Of a stretch of 23,187 bases of DNA, positions 1-7,029 are shown piece by piece; position 1 is the stretch's first letter, and every line of letters begins with the position of its first letter. A program made the translations under genes and the position numbers. Origin of the DNA: UBA10210 sp964408425 (GTDB lineage: Archaea > Micrarchaeota > Micrarchaeia > Norongarragalinales > Norongarragalinaceae). The notes beneath the pieces were generated by a model. That model saw nothing but the letters and a program-made list of their open reading frames with translations, had not been told where the DNA came from and searched no databases. The stretch covers positions 1-23,187 of the forward strand of contig CAYOZI010000018.1 in assembly GCA_964408425.1 (NCBI GenBank), read 5' to 3'.

Positions 1-370
1 GCTTATACTTGCCAGTTCTAGGTTTGCCGACTTCAAAAATGAATTTTACTGGCTTGTATGCCGGTATTTCCTTTGACATCCAAGCAATATCCCCCACCGT
101 GATTTCCGAAACCTTTTTCCATTCCAACCGTTTTTTTTCCTTGTTGAAAGAAAGAATGGGGTGTTCAGCAGTAGCTTTAATTTCGCTTCCGTTTGAAAAT
201 CTAACTCTGAATATCTTTCGTAGCCCTTTATTCCACCTGTTTACTACCCTTTTTTCTTTCAATTTCCGGTCTGCCTGGTCAAAAGCAAAAACGCTATCGC
301 CCACTTGAATATCTTTCAGTTCAACGAGCCCCCTGTTTGTCGTATAAACCCGCGTGTCTCCGCTCAAACA
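1..370 (-). mobile_element. Intein N-terminal splicing domain inside SufB (partial)
   Basis: From codon 273 of sufB the protein reads CLSGDTRVYT, a canonical intein block A with the nucleophilic Cys1. About 20 residues on is VGDSVFAF, and GSEIKATAEHPILSF follows at intein residues 61-75. The latter is block B with the TxxH pair (Thr67, His70) that catalyses the N-S acyl shift. A second Hint-like repeat, VSEITVGDIAW, follows. The preceding extein residues NWSNNIYN are a conserved SufB stretch, so insertion is at a conserved site, as is usual for inteins. 123 intein residues are visible. Whether a homing endonuclease and an intact C-terminal His-Asn plus Cys/Ser/Thr junction follow is beyond the edge. 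SufB is an established intein host family. Confidence 0.93.
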
Positions 371-1186
371 GTTGTAAATGTTATTGCTCCAGTTTTGGAC
401 GCTCGTATACGACGCTTGGGCGTTTTCTCCCACGAAAACCTCGATTATTGCACTATGCACGGACGCTTCCTCGTAGCGGGGTGCGGTGCAGCCTTCAACG
501 TACGAAGCCTTCGCCCCTTCTTCGAGGATGATCATCGTGTGTTCGAACATTCCCTCCCTGCCCGAGTTCATGCGGAAATAGTTTTGCAGGGGCAGGTCGA
601 CTTTCACGTTTTTAGGCACGTACAAAAACGTTCCCCCGCTCCATACCGCGCCGTGGAGTGCCGCGAATTTATTGTCGTTGAAAGGAACGGCGCGCATGAA
701 GTGTTTTCTCACGAAGTCGGGGTATTTCTGCAGCGCGGTATCCATGTCCGTGAATATCACGCCCTTGTCTTCCCAGTCTTTCTTGAGGTTGTGGTAAATC
801 GCCTCGCTTTTGAACTGGGCGATGCTTCCGGCGAGGTATTTCCTTTCCGCTTCCGGAACGCCCAGTTTTTCGAACGTGTCCTTGATTTCTTTGGGAACGT
901 CTTCCCAGTTTCGGGCTTTCGGAGCATCCTGCCTAGCGTAATAATCTATCTCGTCGAAATTTATCCCGTCCAACCCGGCCCCCCAGGCTGGAACTGGCTT
1001 TTTCAAAAACTCTTGGAAGCTTTTCAACCGCAATTCCAGCATCCACGCCGGCTCTTTCTTCAACGCCGATATTTCCCTGACCGTTTTCTCGCTCAAACCT
1101 TCATCTAGTTTTACTGCCAGGCTTTCTTTAGTGCGAAAGTCGTACTTGCCATGGTCTATCTCGCGGATGCCGGTTTCAGCCTTCAT
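1..1186 (-). CDS. sufB: SufB, Fe-S cluster assembly scaffold, interrupted by an intein (partial)
   Basis: SufB of the SUF scaffold complex (SufBC or SufBCD), which builds Fe-S clusters in the cytoplasm. The reading frame is open from an ATG at 1186 to the window edge. The first 272 residues are SufB: DFRTKESL near the N terminus, PVPAWG, then the family core motifs GGTFLYVPKNVKVDLPLQ, YVEGCTAPRY and SVQNWSNNIYN. The sequence then turns abruptly into an intein (Cys273 onward) instead of the expected SufB continuation. The start overlaps the end of sufC by 11 bases, so the two are translationally coupled. The remaining intein and the SufB C-terminal half lie outside the window. Identification is confident; the total length and the splice junction on the C side cannot be seen. 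Confidence 0.93.
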   Translation of the reverse strand, partial: MKAETGIREIDHGKYDFRTKESLAVKLDEGLSEKTVREISALKKEPAWMLELRLKSFQEFLKKPVPAWGAGLDGINFDEIDYYARQDAPKARNWEDVPKEIKDTFEKLGVPEAERKYLAGSIAQFKSEAIYHNLKKDWEDKGVIFTDMDTALQKYPDFVRKHFMRAVPFNDNKFAALHGAVWSGGTFLYVPKNVKVDLPLQNYFRMNSGREGMFEHTMIILEEGAKASYVEGCTAPRYEEASVHSAIIEVFVGENAQASYTSVQNWSNNIYNCLSGDTRVYTTNRGLVELKDIQVGDSVFAFDQADRKLKEKRVVNRWNKGLRKIFRVRFSNGSEIKATAEHPILSFNKEKKRLEWKKVSEITVGDIAWMSKEIPAYKPVKFIFEVGKPRTGKYK

Positions 1187-1922
1187 TTTCCATCCTCGCA
1201 TATCCGGTTTCTTCCAGTTCTGCCGCTAATGCATGCCCCCCGCTCTTTACGATTTTCCCGTTCACCATCACGTGAACAAATTGCGGGTTCAAATGCTTCA
1301 AAATGCGTTGGTAGTGCGTCACCACTAGAAAGCCGGTTTCTTTGCTTTGGGCGCGTACGGCTTCGGCAACGGTTTTCAAAGCGTCAATATCCAATCCAGA
1401 ATCTATTTCATCGAGAACGGCTATTTTCGGCTTGAGCATCTTCAACTGCAAAACCTCTCCGCGCTTCTTTTCACCTCCTGAAAAGCCGTGGTTCAACGCC
1501 CTTTTGGCGAATTCCCCATCCAAACCCACGGAATTCAGGTTTTCCTCGAGCAAAGCGGGAAAGTTTTTCGCTATGCCGCTTTCCTTCGCGTCCGCATGGA
1601 GGGAAGCGTAGGCGTTGAACAAAAACTTGCTTATGCTTACGCCGGGTATCTCGGCCGGGTGCTGGAACGCGAGAAAAAGCCCTTTTCTTGCCCTTTCGTC
1701 GGGAGTCATTGCCAGGACGTTTTCCCCGTCCAGCAAAACCTCCCCTTTGGTAACGACGTATTTCGGGTGTCCCATGATTACGCTGGAGAGCGTGCTTTTT
1801 CCGCTTCCGTTGGGGCCCATCAGGGAATGGATTTCGCCTTGCTTTATCTTCAGGCTCACGCCCTTCAAAATTTCCTTTCCGTCTATCCCTGCGTGCAAGT
1901 TTTTGATTTCCAGAACAACCAT
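1176..1922 (-). CDS. sufC: SufC, ABC-type ATPase of the Fe-S assembly complex
   Basis: Cytosolic ATPase that binds SufB (or SufBD) and powers Fe-S scaffold remodelling. In the 248-aa product: Walker A GPNGSGKS (36-43), Q-loop FQHP (86-89), ABC signature FSGGEKKRGEV (147-157) in the SufC-specific form, Walker B IAVLDEIDSGLDID (167-180) and switch His203 in VVTHYQRIL. The length matches the family. The frame continues upstream to 2042, but the SufC fold begins at MVVLEIKNLHAG and an AGGTGA ribosome binding site lies just before that ATG, so I start it at 1922. It lies between the HTH gene (11-base gap) and sufB (overlap), giving a three-gene suf operon. Confidence 0.95.
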   Translation of the reverse strand: MVVLEIKNLHAGIDGKEILKGVSLKIKQGEIHSLMGPNGSGKSTLSSVIMGHPKYVVTKGEVLLDGENVLAMTPDERARKGLFLAFQHPAEIPGVSISKFLFNAYASLHADAKESGIAKNFPALLEENLNSVGLDGEFAKRALNHGFSGGEKKRGEVLQLKMLKPKIAVLDEIDSGLDIDALKTVAEAVRAQSKETGFLVVTHYQRILKHLNPQFVHVMVNGKIVKSGGHALAAELEETGYARMENEG

Positions 1923-1933
1923 CAAATTCACCT

Positions 1934-2290
1934 TTAGCCTTTCAGCGTTTTCGATACCTCGGCCATCAGGCACGTGTTGTTTGCAGAATCGAATTGCGTG
2001 CAGGCCGAACATATTTCCGACGTTATTCGTTCCGTTGCCCACTTGTTTTTCTCGATTTCACCGGCGATCTTGGAGCAGGTTTTTTCCAGTTTAGGCAGTT
2101 TTTCCATCGCGTGAATATCCCTGCCGTAGGAGTTGGATAGGTATTTGCTTACGGCCGGCTGTGTCAATCCTAATTCGTCGGCAATCTGCTTTTGGGTAAA
2201 TCCTTTAGCATACAGTTTTTTCGCGATGCTGGCCCGCATTGCGGGGAGGTATTGCTTTACAACGCTCTCGCAGGCGAAAATAGACTTCAT
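1934..2290 (-). CDS. HTH transcriptional regulator with C-terminal cysteines, likely suf regulator
   Basis: 118-aa DNA-binding protein. An HTH occupies about residues 29-52 (FTQKQIADELGLTQPAVSKY), of the Xre-like type seen in small archaeal regulators. The rest is rich in cysteine: Cys7 and Cys72, then CSAC (94-97) and Cys107, a spacing able to bind metal or an Fe-S cluster. It is the first gene of the unit ahead of sufC-sufB. By analogy with bacterial IscR and SufR (known Fe-S-sensing regulators of such operons), I infer it senses cluster status and regulates this operon; that is not shown by the sequence. The ATG at 2290 is preceded by GGTGG. A TTG at 2308 would add six residues. Confidence 0.8.
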   Translation of the reverse strand: MKSIFACESVVKQYLPAMRASIAKKLYAKGFTQKQIADELGLTQPAVSKYLSNSYGRDIHAMEKLPKLEKTCSKIAGEIEKNKWATERITSEICSACTQFDSANNTCLMAEVSKTLKG

Positions 2291-2308
2291 AAAACCACCA
2301 GAAAACAA

Positions 2309-2394
2309 TAGGTTATAACTGGGTTATAAGTGCTGTGGTGTAGATACTAAAACTGGTATTTTATTATGTGGAAACCCTTATTATTTGGGTCTAA
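2309..2394. promoter_or_regulatory. Divergent promoter region with tandem GTTATAAC palindromes
   Basis: Between the suf regulator (minus) and the first FIST gene (plus). GTTATAAC (2312-2319) is a perfect 8-bp palindrome, and a near copy GTTATAAG sits at 2323-2330, 11 bp (one helical turn) away. On the minus strand the distal copy reads CTTATAAC, about 26 nt ahead of a start site near 2300, so it may be the TATA element of the suf operon with the second copy as operator. For the plus strand, TATTTTATTATG (2357-2368) lies about 33 nt before the ATG at 2395 and is the likely TATA element. Positions are by eye; no start sites are mapped. Confidence 0.45.
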
Positions 2395-3987
2395 ATGTCT
2401 CCTTCAATAATGCCTGATCTTGCTTCTTCCAAAAGTACTATTCGAAATCTAATCGTGAAAATTCTAGGCGAACACTGGCCGCTTTCGGCAAGGCAGTTGT
2501 ATTCTCTAGTTCGCGAAGAGTTGAAGATTGTAACCTACCAAGGCGTGCACAAGGCCTTGGGTCTGCTTCTCGATGAGGGCGTAATTACCCGAGAAGACAA
2601 ACGATACAGGCTTAGCGTCGACTGGATTCGTGAAATGCGAATTTTGAGTGAAAACCTAGAGCGAAATTATACCGGTCGGGTAGAGCCACTATCCTACCTT
2701 TACTCCGGTTCCGGTGTTTCTTCGGATCCGGACGCCTCTACAGCCGGAAAGAAAGCTACCGAATCAGCCTTGAGGGAATTGGCAAGACCGCCTGATTTTG
2801 CCCTTGTTTTTTGTCACGGCAGCACTTATGCCAAGAACGATGAACGCGTGAAAAGCCTCGTGAAGGCGGTTGACGAGACTCTGAAAAAAAGAAACCCGAA
2901 CTGCCGTTGGTTTGGTTTTACTACAGACGGGGAGATTTCCGACAAAGGCTGTTTCTTTAATTCCTGCTCTGTTTTGGCGTTGAAAAGCGACCATTTGTTT
3001 TTCGGTGTTGGGGTGGGCGATAACGCCAGCAAAGATTTTTTTGCCGCCGGAAAGCAAGCTGCCGCTTCCGCAGCAACCGATTTGAAGAACATAGATCCTT
3101 ACTTGGAGCGTTACATGCGGTTTTTGGCAGTAAAGCGAAAACAACCCGAAGCCCTTCTAAAAACCAAGCCTCATGTACTTCTGACTGTTTTTCCCGGTCC
3201 GGTTAGAAACTATCAACCTAACGAAGAAGAATTGTTGCGTGGAATTCAGGAAGTAACCGGCATTCAGCCTCTTTTCGGCGGTTCTGCCAGCGATTCCGCA
3301 ATGTTCAAGCAGACTTACCAGTTTGCAAACGGAAAGGTCTACAAGGATGCGTGCATAGTGGTTGCACTTTTGTCTGATTTGAAACTGGCGTTCAGCATTC
3401 GCCATGGTTTGAAGCCGACTAAAAAACAGGTTTTGGTCACCAAAGCCGTGGGCAACCGCGTGTTTTCTTTAGACGGAAAACCGGCTGCAAGGGTATATGC
3501 TAAGTTGCTTGGCTTGTCCGTTCCGGAACTAAAAAAGAAGCTGTTTAAGCTGATAATCCGTTTTCCTTTCGGGATGGCGGATCCGCTCGGCCATTATTGG
3601 ATTAAAACGCCGTTTGCCGTCAACCCCGATTATTCGCTGGTCTTCCTGAACAAAGTGCCTCAAAACGCTCTTTTAGTTTTGATGGATTCAGATGAAAAAA
3701 GCATTCTCGACTCGACTAAAGCGGTTTTAACCGACATTAAAACTAAATTAGGCCCAGATATCCCCCTGATTGTTCTATTCGATTGCGGTTCAAGACCTAG
3801 GGCTTTAAGCACTATTCGTGCTTCCGCGTCCAGCGAGTTTGAAGTTTTTAAAAAAGAACTGCCAGCCTCGAAGATAATCGGTGCGTACACACATGGAGAA
3901 CAAGCATTGATTCCATCAGGAACTATCGGCCAGCATAACCAAACCATAATCGCCTTGGGAATCTCGAACGAGCTAATCAGCGAATAG
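2395..3987 (+). CDS. Winged-helix/FIST-domain one-component sensor regulator (FIST-1)
   Basis: 530-aa protein. Residues ~14-88 form a winged helix (SARQLYSLVREELK, TYQGVHKALGLLLDEG, then wing ITREDKRYRLSVDWI). Residues ~118-330 are the FIST N domain (TAGKKATESALREL, WFGFTTDGEISDKG, FFGVGVGDNASKDF, PLFGGSASDSAMFKQTYQFA). Residues ~335-525 are the FIST C domain, ending in IIGAYTHGEQALIPSG. FIST is a sensory domain proposed to bind small ligands such as amino acids; fused to a DNA-binding domain it suggests a ligand-responsive transcription factor. No membrane segments or signal peptide are seen. It is convergent with FIST-2, with 12 bases between the stops. Its winged helix is clearly paralogous to that of FIST-2 (shared TYQGVHK motif). 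Ligand and targets are unknown. Confidence 0.85.
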   Translation: MSPSIMPDLASSKSTIRNLIVKILGEHWPLSARQLYSLVREELKIVTYQGVHKALGLLLDEGVITREDKRYRLSVDWIREMRILSENLERNYTGRVEPLSYLYSGSGVSSDPDASTAGKKATESALRELARPPDFALVFCHGSTYAKNDERVKSLVKAVDETLKKRNPNCRWFGFTTDGEISDKGCFFNSCSVLALKSDHLFFGVGVGDNASKDFFAAGKQAAASAATDLKNIDPYLERYMRFLAVKRKQPEALLKTKPHVLLTVFPGPVRNYQPNEEELLRGIQEVTGIQPLFGGSASDSAMFKQTYQFANGKVYKDACIVVALLSDLKLAFSIRHGLKPTKKQVLVTKAVGNRVFSLDGKPAARVYAKLLGLSVPELKKKLFKLIIRFPFGMADPLGHYWIKTPFAVNPDYSLVFLNKVPQNALLVLMDSDEKSILDSTKAVLTDIKTKLGPDIPLIVLFDCGSRPRALSTIRASASSEFEVFKKELPASKIIGAYTHGEQALIPSGTIGQHNQTIIALGISNELISE

Positions 3988-3999
3988 CTTTCCGCTAAC

Positions 4000-5538
4000 T
4001 CATCCTCGTAATTCGTTTCCAAAAACCAGTGCGACCACCGTTCCAGACCCCTGAGGGACCGCCATCGGGCCGATTTCCCCCGCGTTGTAACACCCAAAAA
4101 TGGGCGTGTTCTTCAATCCGCCCGTTTTTATTTTTTCTATTTCGTTCAGGTTGTGCGCGTTTAGTACCGCTTCCAAGGATGCGCACGAAAAGAGGAGAAT
4201 ACCGGCTATTTTTTTTATTCCACCGTTTTTAGCGGCTTCCATAATTGCACTCTGGGTTGTGTTCGGTATGTCTTCGACGGTTGTTTTCGTGATTTGAATT
4301 ATATCCCCGTCGTTGAATGCATTGTCAAACCTCACGGCAGTGTCTTGAATAAACGTAGGGTAGCCGTGAGTCCCGTCGCTTAGCCTGGTGATTGTAGGCG
4401 TCTTGTTTTGGGCTATCAGCTCCCGAAGAAATAATGGTATTGCATCCTTAAGCGTTTTTGCAGTCGTTCCAGTTTCTCTCATGTATACTGTCAAGGCAGG
4501 TTCGTAGCCGGCAATTTTTCCATTAACTATTGGGGCTATTTTTGTTACAAAACCGTTTTTCGTTTTCAACTTGTATTGCCTGTTGTTTATGGATTTCAAT
4601 CCGTGAACCCTTCTCAGCCCGACCTTTATCCGCGTTTTTATCCCTGTGAAAACAATTGTATCGGTATGCACCGTTCCATTGCAAAACTGTTTCGTTTCAT
4701 TGAACGCCCAGTTATCCCCTGCTAGGCAACCAGCTATCTGGAACGGAGTGCTAAACCGGTTAGCGAACTCTTCCAGAAACCTTGGAGCTACTACCTGCAT
4801 ATTATTGTTCTTCCTATACCCTGGAAATATTATGACTCCTAAATCGGGAAGTTGTTTTTTGAAACCAGCCCGATTTTCTAACGCATTCAAGACATCGCCG
4901 AATCCGATAGTGCCTGCATAGTGTTCTCGTCTTATCTCTAATGGCGTGCATTCTGCAGAAAAGTTTTCTTTTTCTGCGCAAATTACCGTGACAACGACGC
5001 TTTTTTGCAGTGTTTTATTGCCTATTTCGCCCATCGTTGTACAACCGCATAAGGGGGCGTTCTTCGTGATAGTGCTTATTCCTTTGTTTAATTCGGCATA
5101 GGCTTTATCGTACGTGTTAGACGCAAAAACAAATACCAGCTGTATTTGTTTGTTGAAGGTTACTTGTTTCAAAGCCTTTTCCGCGGCTTCCCGTCCTGCT
5201 GTAAACGCGTCTTTTTCGACTGAACTGCCAATTCCTACTTCTAAAAGAGGTACTTTCGCGTTTTTCAAGTAGCTTTTTTCAGCAGTGTCCGTGAATTTTC
5301 TGAGGTTGTCTATCCACTCTATGTTCAATAAGTATTTTCTGTCTTGGTTTAACGCGGTCCGCTCGTCAACTAATTGGTTTAAAACCTTGTGCACGCCTTG
5401 GTATGTGATGTTCAAACCGTGCGTTTCCTTGGCTTCCGAATAGACCTCTTTGGCGCTTAACGGCCATTTTTGGGCTAGAATGCTTACTATAGCGTCTCGC
5501 GTGTCTGCTTTCATGTTTATTGTCGTTGGGATTCTCAT
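4000..5538 (-). CDS. Winged-helix/FIST-domain one-component sensor regulator (FIST-2)
   Basis: 512-aa paralogue of FIST-1 on the opposite strand. The winged helix spans ~10-82 (WPLSAKEVYSEAKE, ITYQGVHKVLNQLVDE, RKYLLNIEWIDNL). FIST N is at ~100-295 (VGIGSSVEKDAFTAGREAAE, LCGCTTMGEIGNKTL, PFQIAGCLAGDNWAFNETKQ). FIST C is at ~305-505, ending IFGCYNAGEIGPMAVPQG. It lacks the IDPY-type insert shared by FIST-1 and FIST-3, so it is the more divergent of the three. The minus-strand upstream sequence has AGTTTAAAAC about 25 nt before the ATG at 5538, implying a nearly leaderless transcript; a second in-frame ATG is at 5514. It is likely cytosolic, with unknown ligand and targets. Confidence 0.85.
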   Translation of the reverse strand: MRIPTTINMKADTRDAIVSILAQKWPLSAKEVYSEAKETHGLNITYQGVHKVLNQLVDERTALNQDRKYLLNIEWIDNLRKFTDTAEKSYLKNAKVPLLEVGIGSSVEKDAFTAGREAAEKALKQVTFNKQIQLVFVFASNTYDKAYAELNKGISTITKNAPLCGCTTMGEIGNKTLQKSVVVTVICAEKENFSAECTPLEIRREHYAGTIGFGDVLNALENRAGFKKQLPDLGVIIFPGYRKNNNMQVVAPRFLEEFANRFSTPFQIAGCLAGDNWAFNETKQFCNGTVHTDTIVFTGIKTRIKVGLRRVHGLKSINNRQYKLKTKNGFVTKIAPIVNGKIAGYEPALTVYMRETGTTAKTLKDAIPLFLRELIAQNKTPTITRLSDGTHGYPTFIQDTAVRFDNAFNDGDIIQITKTTVEDIPNTTQSAIMEAAKNGGIKKIAGILLFSCASLEAVLNAHNLNEIEKIKTGGLKNTPIFGCYNAGEIGPMAVPQGSGTVVALVFGNELRG

Positions 5539-5632
5539 GCCTTATTACTCTTACCGTGGCAGGTTTTAAACTTTTAGTTGATTTTTATTAAACCGAGCTT
5601 TTTTCTTTTTCTGCCGGTTTTCTTGTTTAAAG

Positions 5633-5726
5633 GCGGGGGTAAATTGAAGGAAACGATTGCAACATCGGAAAGGGGAATGCCTCCTTGGGGTTCTCTTGAT
5701 TTTCCCTTTCTGCCCCCCGCTTTTTT
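5633..5726 (+). ncRNA. Candidate structured small RNA ending in a T-run
   Basis: Three nested or adjacent pairings are visible by eye: GCGGGGG (5633-5639) with CCCCCGC (5714-5720), GAAAGGG (5668-5674) with CCCTTTC (5704-5710), and a small hairpin CGAT/ATCG (5654-5657/5664-5667) around TGCAAC. Together they make a three-way junction. The outer stem is followed directly by six T (5721-5726), as expected for an archaeal U-tract terminator on this strand; the other strand has no such T-run. I recognise no RNA family. It could also be the leader of the small ORF that follows, or chance pairing in a GC-rich patch. Confidence 0.35.
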
Positions 5727-5746
5727 CCGGTTGGAGTGCATGATGC

Positions 5747-5881
5747 ATGTATTGCTTTAATTGCCAAAAGTGGTTTAACGGAAACAGCAAGTCCTGCAAG
5801 CACTGCGGAACGAAAAACGAGGTGAACTCTGAAAATAAGTTAGAATGTGGGTCTTTGTCTGCCGAGGTGAAAAGAATATGA
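5747..5881 (+). CDS. Small zinc-ribbon protein (44 aa)
   Basis: The short ORF begins MYCFNCQKWFNG and continues KSCKHCGTKNE. It has two CxxC knuckles (Cys3/Cys6 and Cys17/Cys20) spaced CX2C-X10-CX2C, a classic single zinc-ribbon fold, followed by a polar tail with one more Cys. It is too short for default gene callers. A GGAG lies about 11 bases upstream of the ATG. Competing ATGs at 5740 and 5743 open other frames. The function is unknown; such stand-alone ribbons can bind nucleic acid or protein partners. The cysteine pattern is the only evidence for coding, so it stays tentative. Confidence 0.45.
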   Translation: MYCFNCQKWFNGNSKSCKHCGTKNEVNSENKLECGSLSAEVKRI

Positions 5882-5968
5882 AGAACTTTGTGTTGTTTAG
5901 CATTCTTTTGCTGTGATGGCTAGGCGAAGAAAGAAGCCGAGCTAATCCTACACGATCAGAGCGCGCGG

Positions 5969-6487
5969 TTATTTAGGTTCTATGACGATCTGACAAAACG
6001 CCCCGCCTGCAGATGAACATTTGGTTTCCTTTCCGGAAAGCTCTTTGTTGTACATCTCCTCGAAAACGCCCGTCAGCATTCCAACGAGGTATTCGTCCAC
6101 GTTTTCAGAGCCTTTTTTCTTGAAGGAGTATTGTTTTGCGAAGGCCGATTCGAGTTCTATATAGACTTTCCCCCCCTCTTTCGGGTTTATCGTCCGTATC
6201 TTGGCCAGGCCGTTGAGTTCGATTAAATTCTTCCAAAAGTTCATGGATTCTATTCCAGCGAGCTTGAACTTGTCCTTGTAGTTTTTCGCCATCTCCTTGC
6301 CTGTGCTCTTTCCTATCTCGTAAATTTCCTTCAACCCGGCGCTTCCCCTTTTTTTGGACGATTCCCGCCAGTGGAAGTACTGGCCGAGCGAATACATGCT
6401 GAACTTGGTTTCCAGAATCTCAATCTCCCCTTCGGCGAACTCGAGTTGCCTTCCCATCAACAGTCTTTTGAAAAAACTCGACAGCAT
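5969..6487 (-). CDS. V4R-like (4-vinyl reductase) small-ligand sensor domain protein
   Basis: 172-aa soluble protein. The C-terminal third matches the V4R pattern: YLVGMLTGVFEEMYNKEL, then CSSAGGAFCQIVIEP, i.e. the paired cysteines with a Gly-rich turn and a closing beta strand that end this domain. The N-terminal part (GRQLEFAEGEIEILETKFSM, then GKSTGKEMAKNYKDKF) fits the alpha/beta lead-in. V4R domains are predicted hydrophobic-ligand binding modules, as in the phenol/toluene sensors DmpR and XylR. No output domain is present, so it would act through a partner. ATG at 6487 has GGATGG upstream. The gene before it (6506-6976) ends 18 bases away, so they are probably co-transcribed. Confidence 0.65.
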   Translation of the reverse strand: MLSSFFKRLLMGRQLEFAEGEIEILETKFSMYSLGQYFHWRESSKKRGSAGLKEIYEIGKSTGKEMAKNYKDKFKLAGIESMNFWKNLIELNGLAKIRTINPKEGGKVYIELESAFAKQYSFKKKGSENVDEYLVGMLTGVFEEMYNKELSGKETKCSSAGGAFCQIVIEPK

Positions 6488-6505
6488 TTTTTTCCCATCC
6501 TTTCC

Positions 6506-6976
6506 TTAATCGGCGGAAGCGCGTATTTCGCGCATTTTCTCCCATTTTTCGAAGCTCAACCTGCTTTGCTCGTCCTCGCTTACCTCGATGGACTGCAAAA
6601 GGATTTTCTTGGCTTGGGCGTTGGAAACCTGGTTTTCAATCGTTTTCTTCAGAGCGTTGGCGAATTTGTCAGCCCGTTTTTTGTCGGTGAAGTGGGCGCT
6701 TACAACCGCTGGGACTCCTGTCATCACTTCGAGAAAGCCGTTTTTCTGGAACAAAAACCGGCGGTAGAACTTTTCTCCTATCACGTCTTCGCCTATATAT
6801 GCGAACTTGTCGCCGAACTTTTTGCACAGGAACGTCACGAAAGCCAGGAGTTTTTTCTCGGCTTTTATTTCGTTTCTGTCTTCCTTGGCCAAATCTTCTA
6901 TCTTGCCTGAGGGCATGAACGCGAAAGGTAATGCTTCAGGCAAGTCCAACAACGTCACGTAAAAATGCTTTAACAT
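6506..6976 (-). CDS. Hypothetical protein (156 aa)
   Basis: Not recognised. A soluble, charged protein beginning MLKHFYVTLLDLPEALPF, with a mixed alpha/beta middle (KFAYIGEDVIGEKFYRRF) and a helical, Lys/Glu-rich C-terminal half ending REIRASAD. There are no membrane segments and only one cysteine. An upstream GTG/ATG-type extension is possible, but GGTGA lies about seven bases before the ATG at 6976, which fixes that start. An AT-rich TTTAAAAATA (about 7005-7016, minus strand) makes a plausible promoter, so this gene and the V4R gene may form their own transcription unit separate from the acyl-reductase operon upstream. Confidence 0.65.
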   Translation of the reverse strand: MLKHFYVTLLDLPEALPFAFMPSGKIEDLAKEDRNEIKAEKKLLAFVTFLCKKFGDKFAYIGEDVIGEKFYRRFLFQKNGFLEVMTGVPAVVSAHFTDKKRADKFANALKKTIENQVSNAQAKKILLQSIEVSEDEQSRLSFEKWEKMREIRASAD

Positions 6977-7029
6977 GCGTATTTCACCAAACCACACTAG
7001 GGCCTTTATTTTTAAAATTCTGCCTTTGC

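Larger units (their letters stand above)
5539..5968. other. 430-base stretch between FIST-2 and the V4R gene, mostly non-coding
   Basis: It holds the upstream region of FIST-2 (5539-5575), a candidate folded RNA (5633-5726) and a 44-codon zinc-ribbon ORF (5747-5881). After that only fragments remain, e.g. a 12-codon hydrophobic peptide beginning MKNFVLFSILLL at 5878 that overlaps the end of the zinc-ribbon ORF and stops at once. That could be the decayed start of a signal-peptide gene. I see no other supportable gene here. Confidence 0.5.

Noticed and set aside
305..1108. Long plus-strand open frame (267 codons) across the left end
   Set aside because: It lies opposite sufB; its translation is Arg/Phe/Val-rich with no recognisable motif, while the minus strand gives clear SufB and intein motifs.
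1923..2042. 40-codon N-terminal extension of SufC
   Set aside because: Overlaps the HTH gene in another frame; the SufC fold and a ribosome binding site both point to the ATG at 1922.
5578..5799. 60-77-codon frames on both strands in the region before the V4R gene
   Set aside because: Low-complexity Phe/Pro- or Lys/Arg-rich translations with no motif; they come from the T-rich, GC-stem sequence and overlap the RNA candidate.
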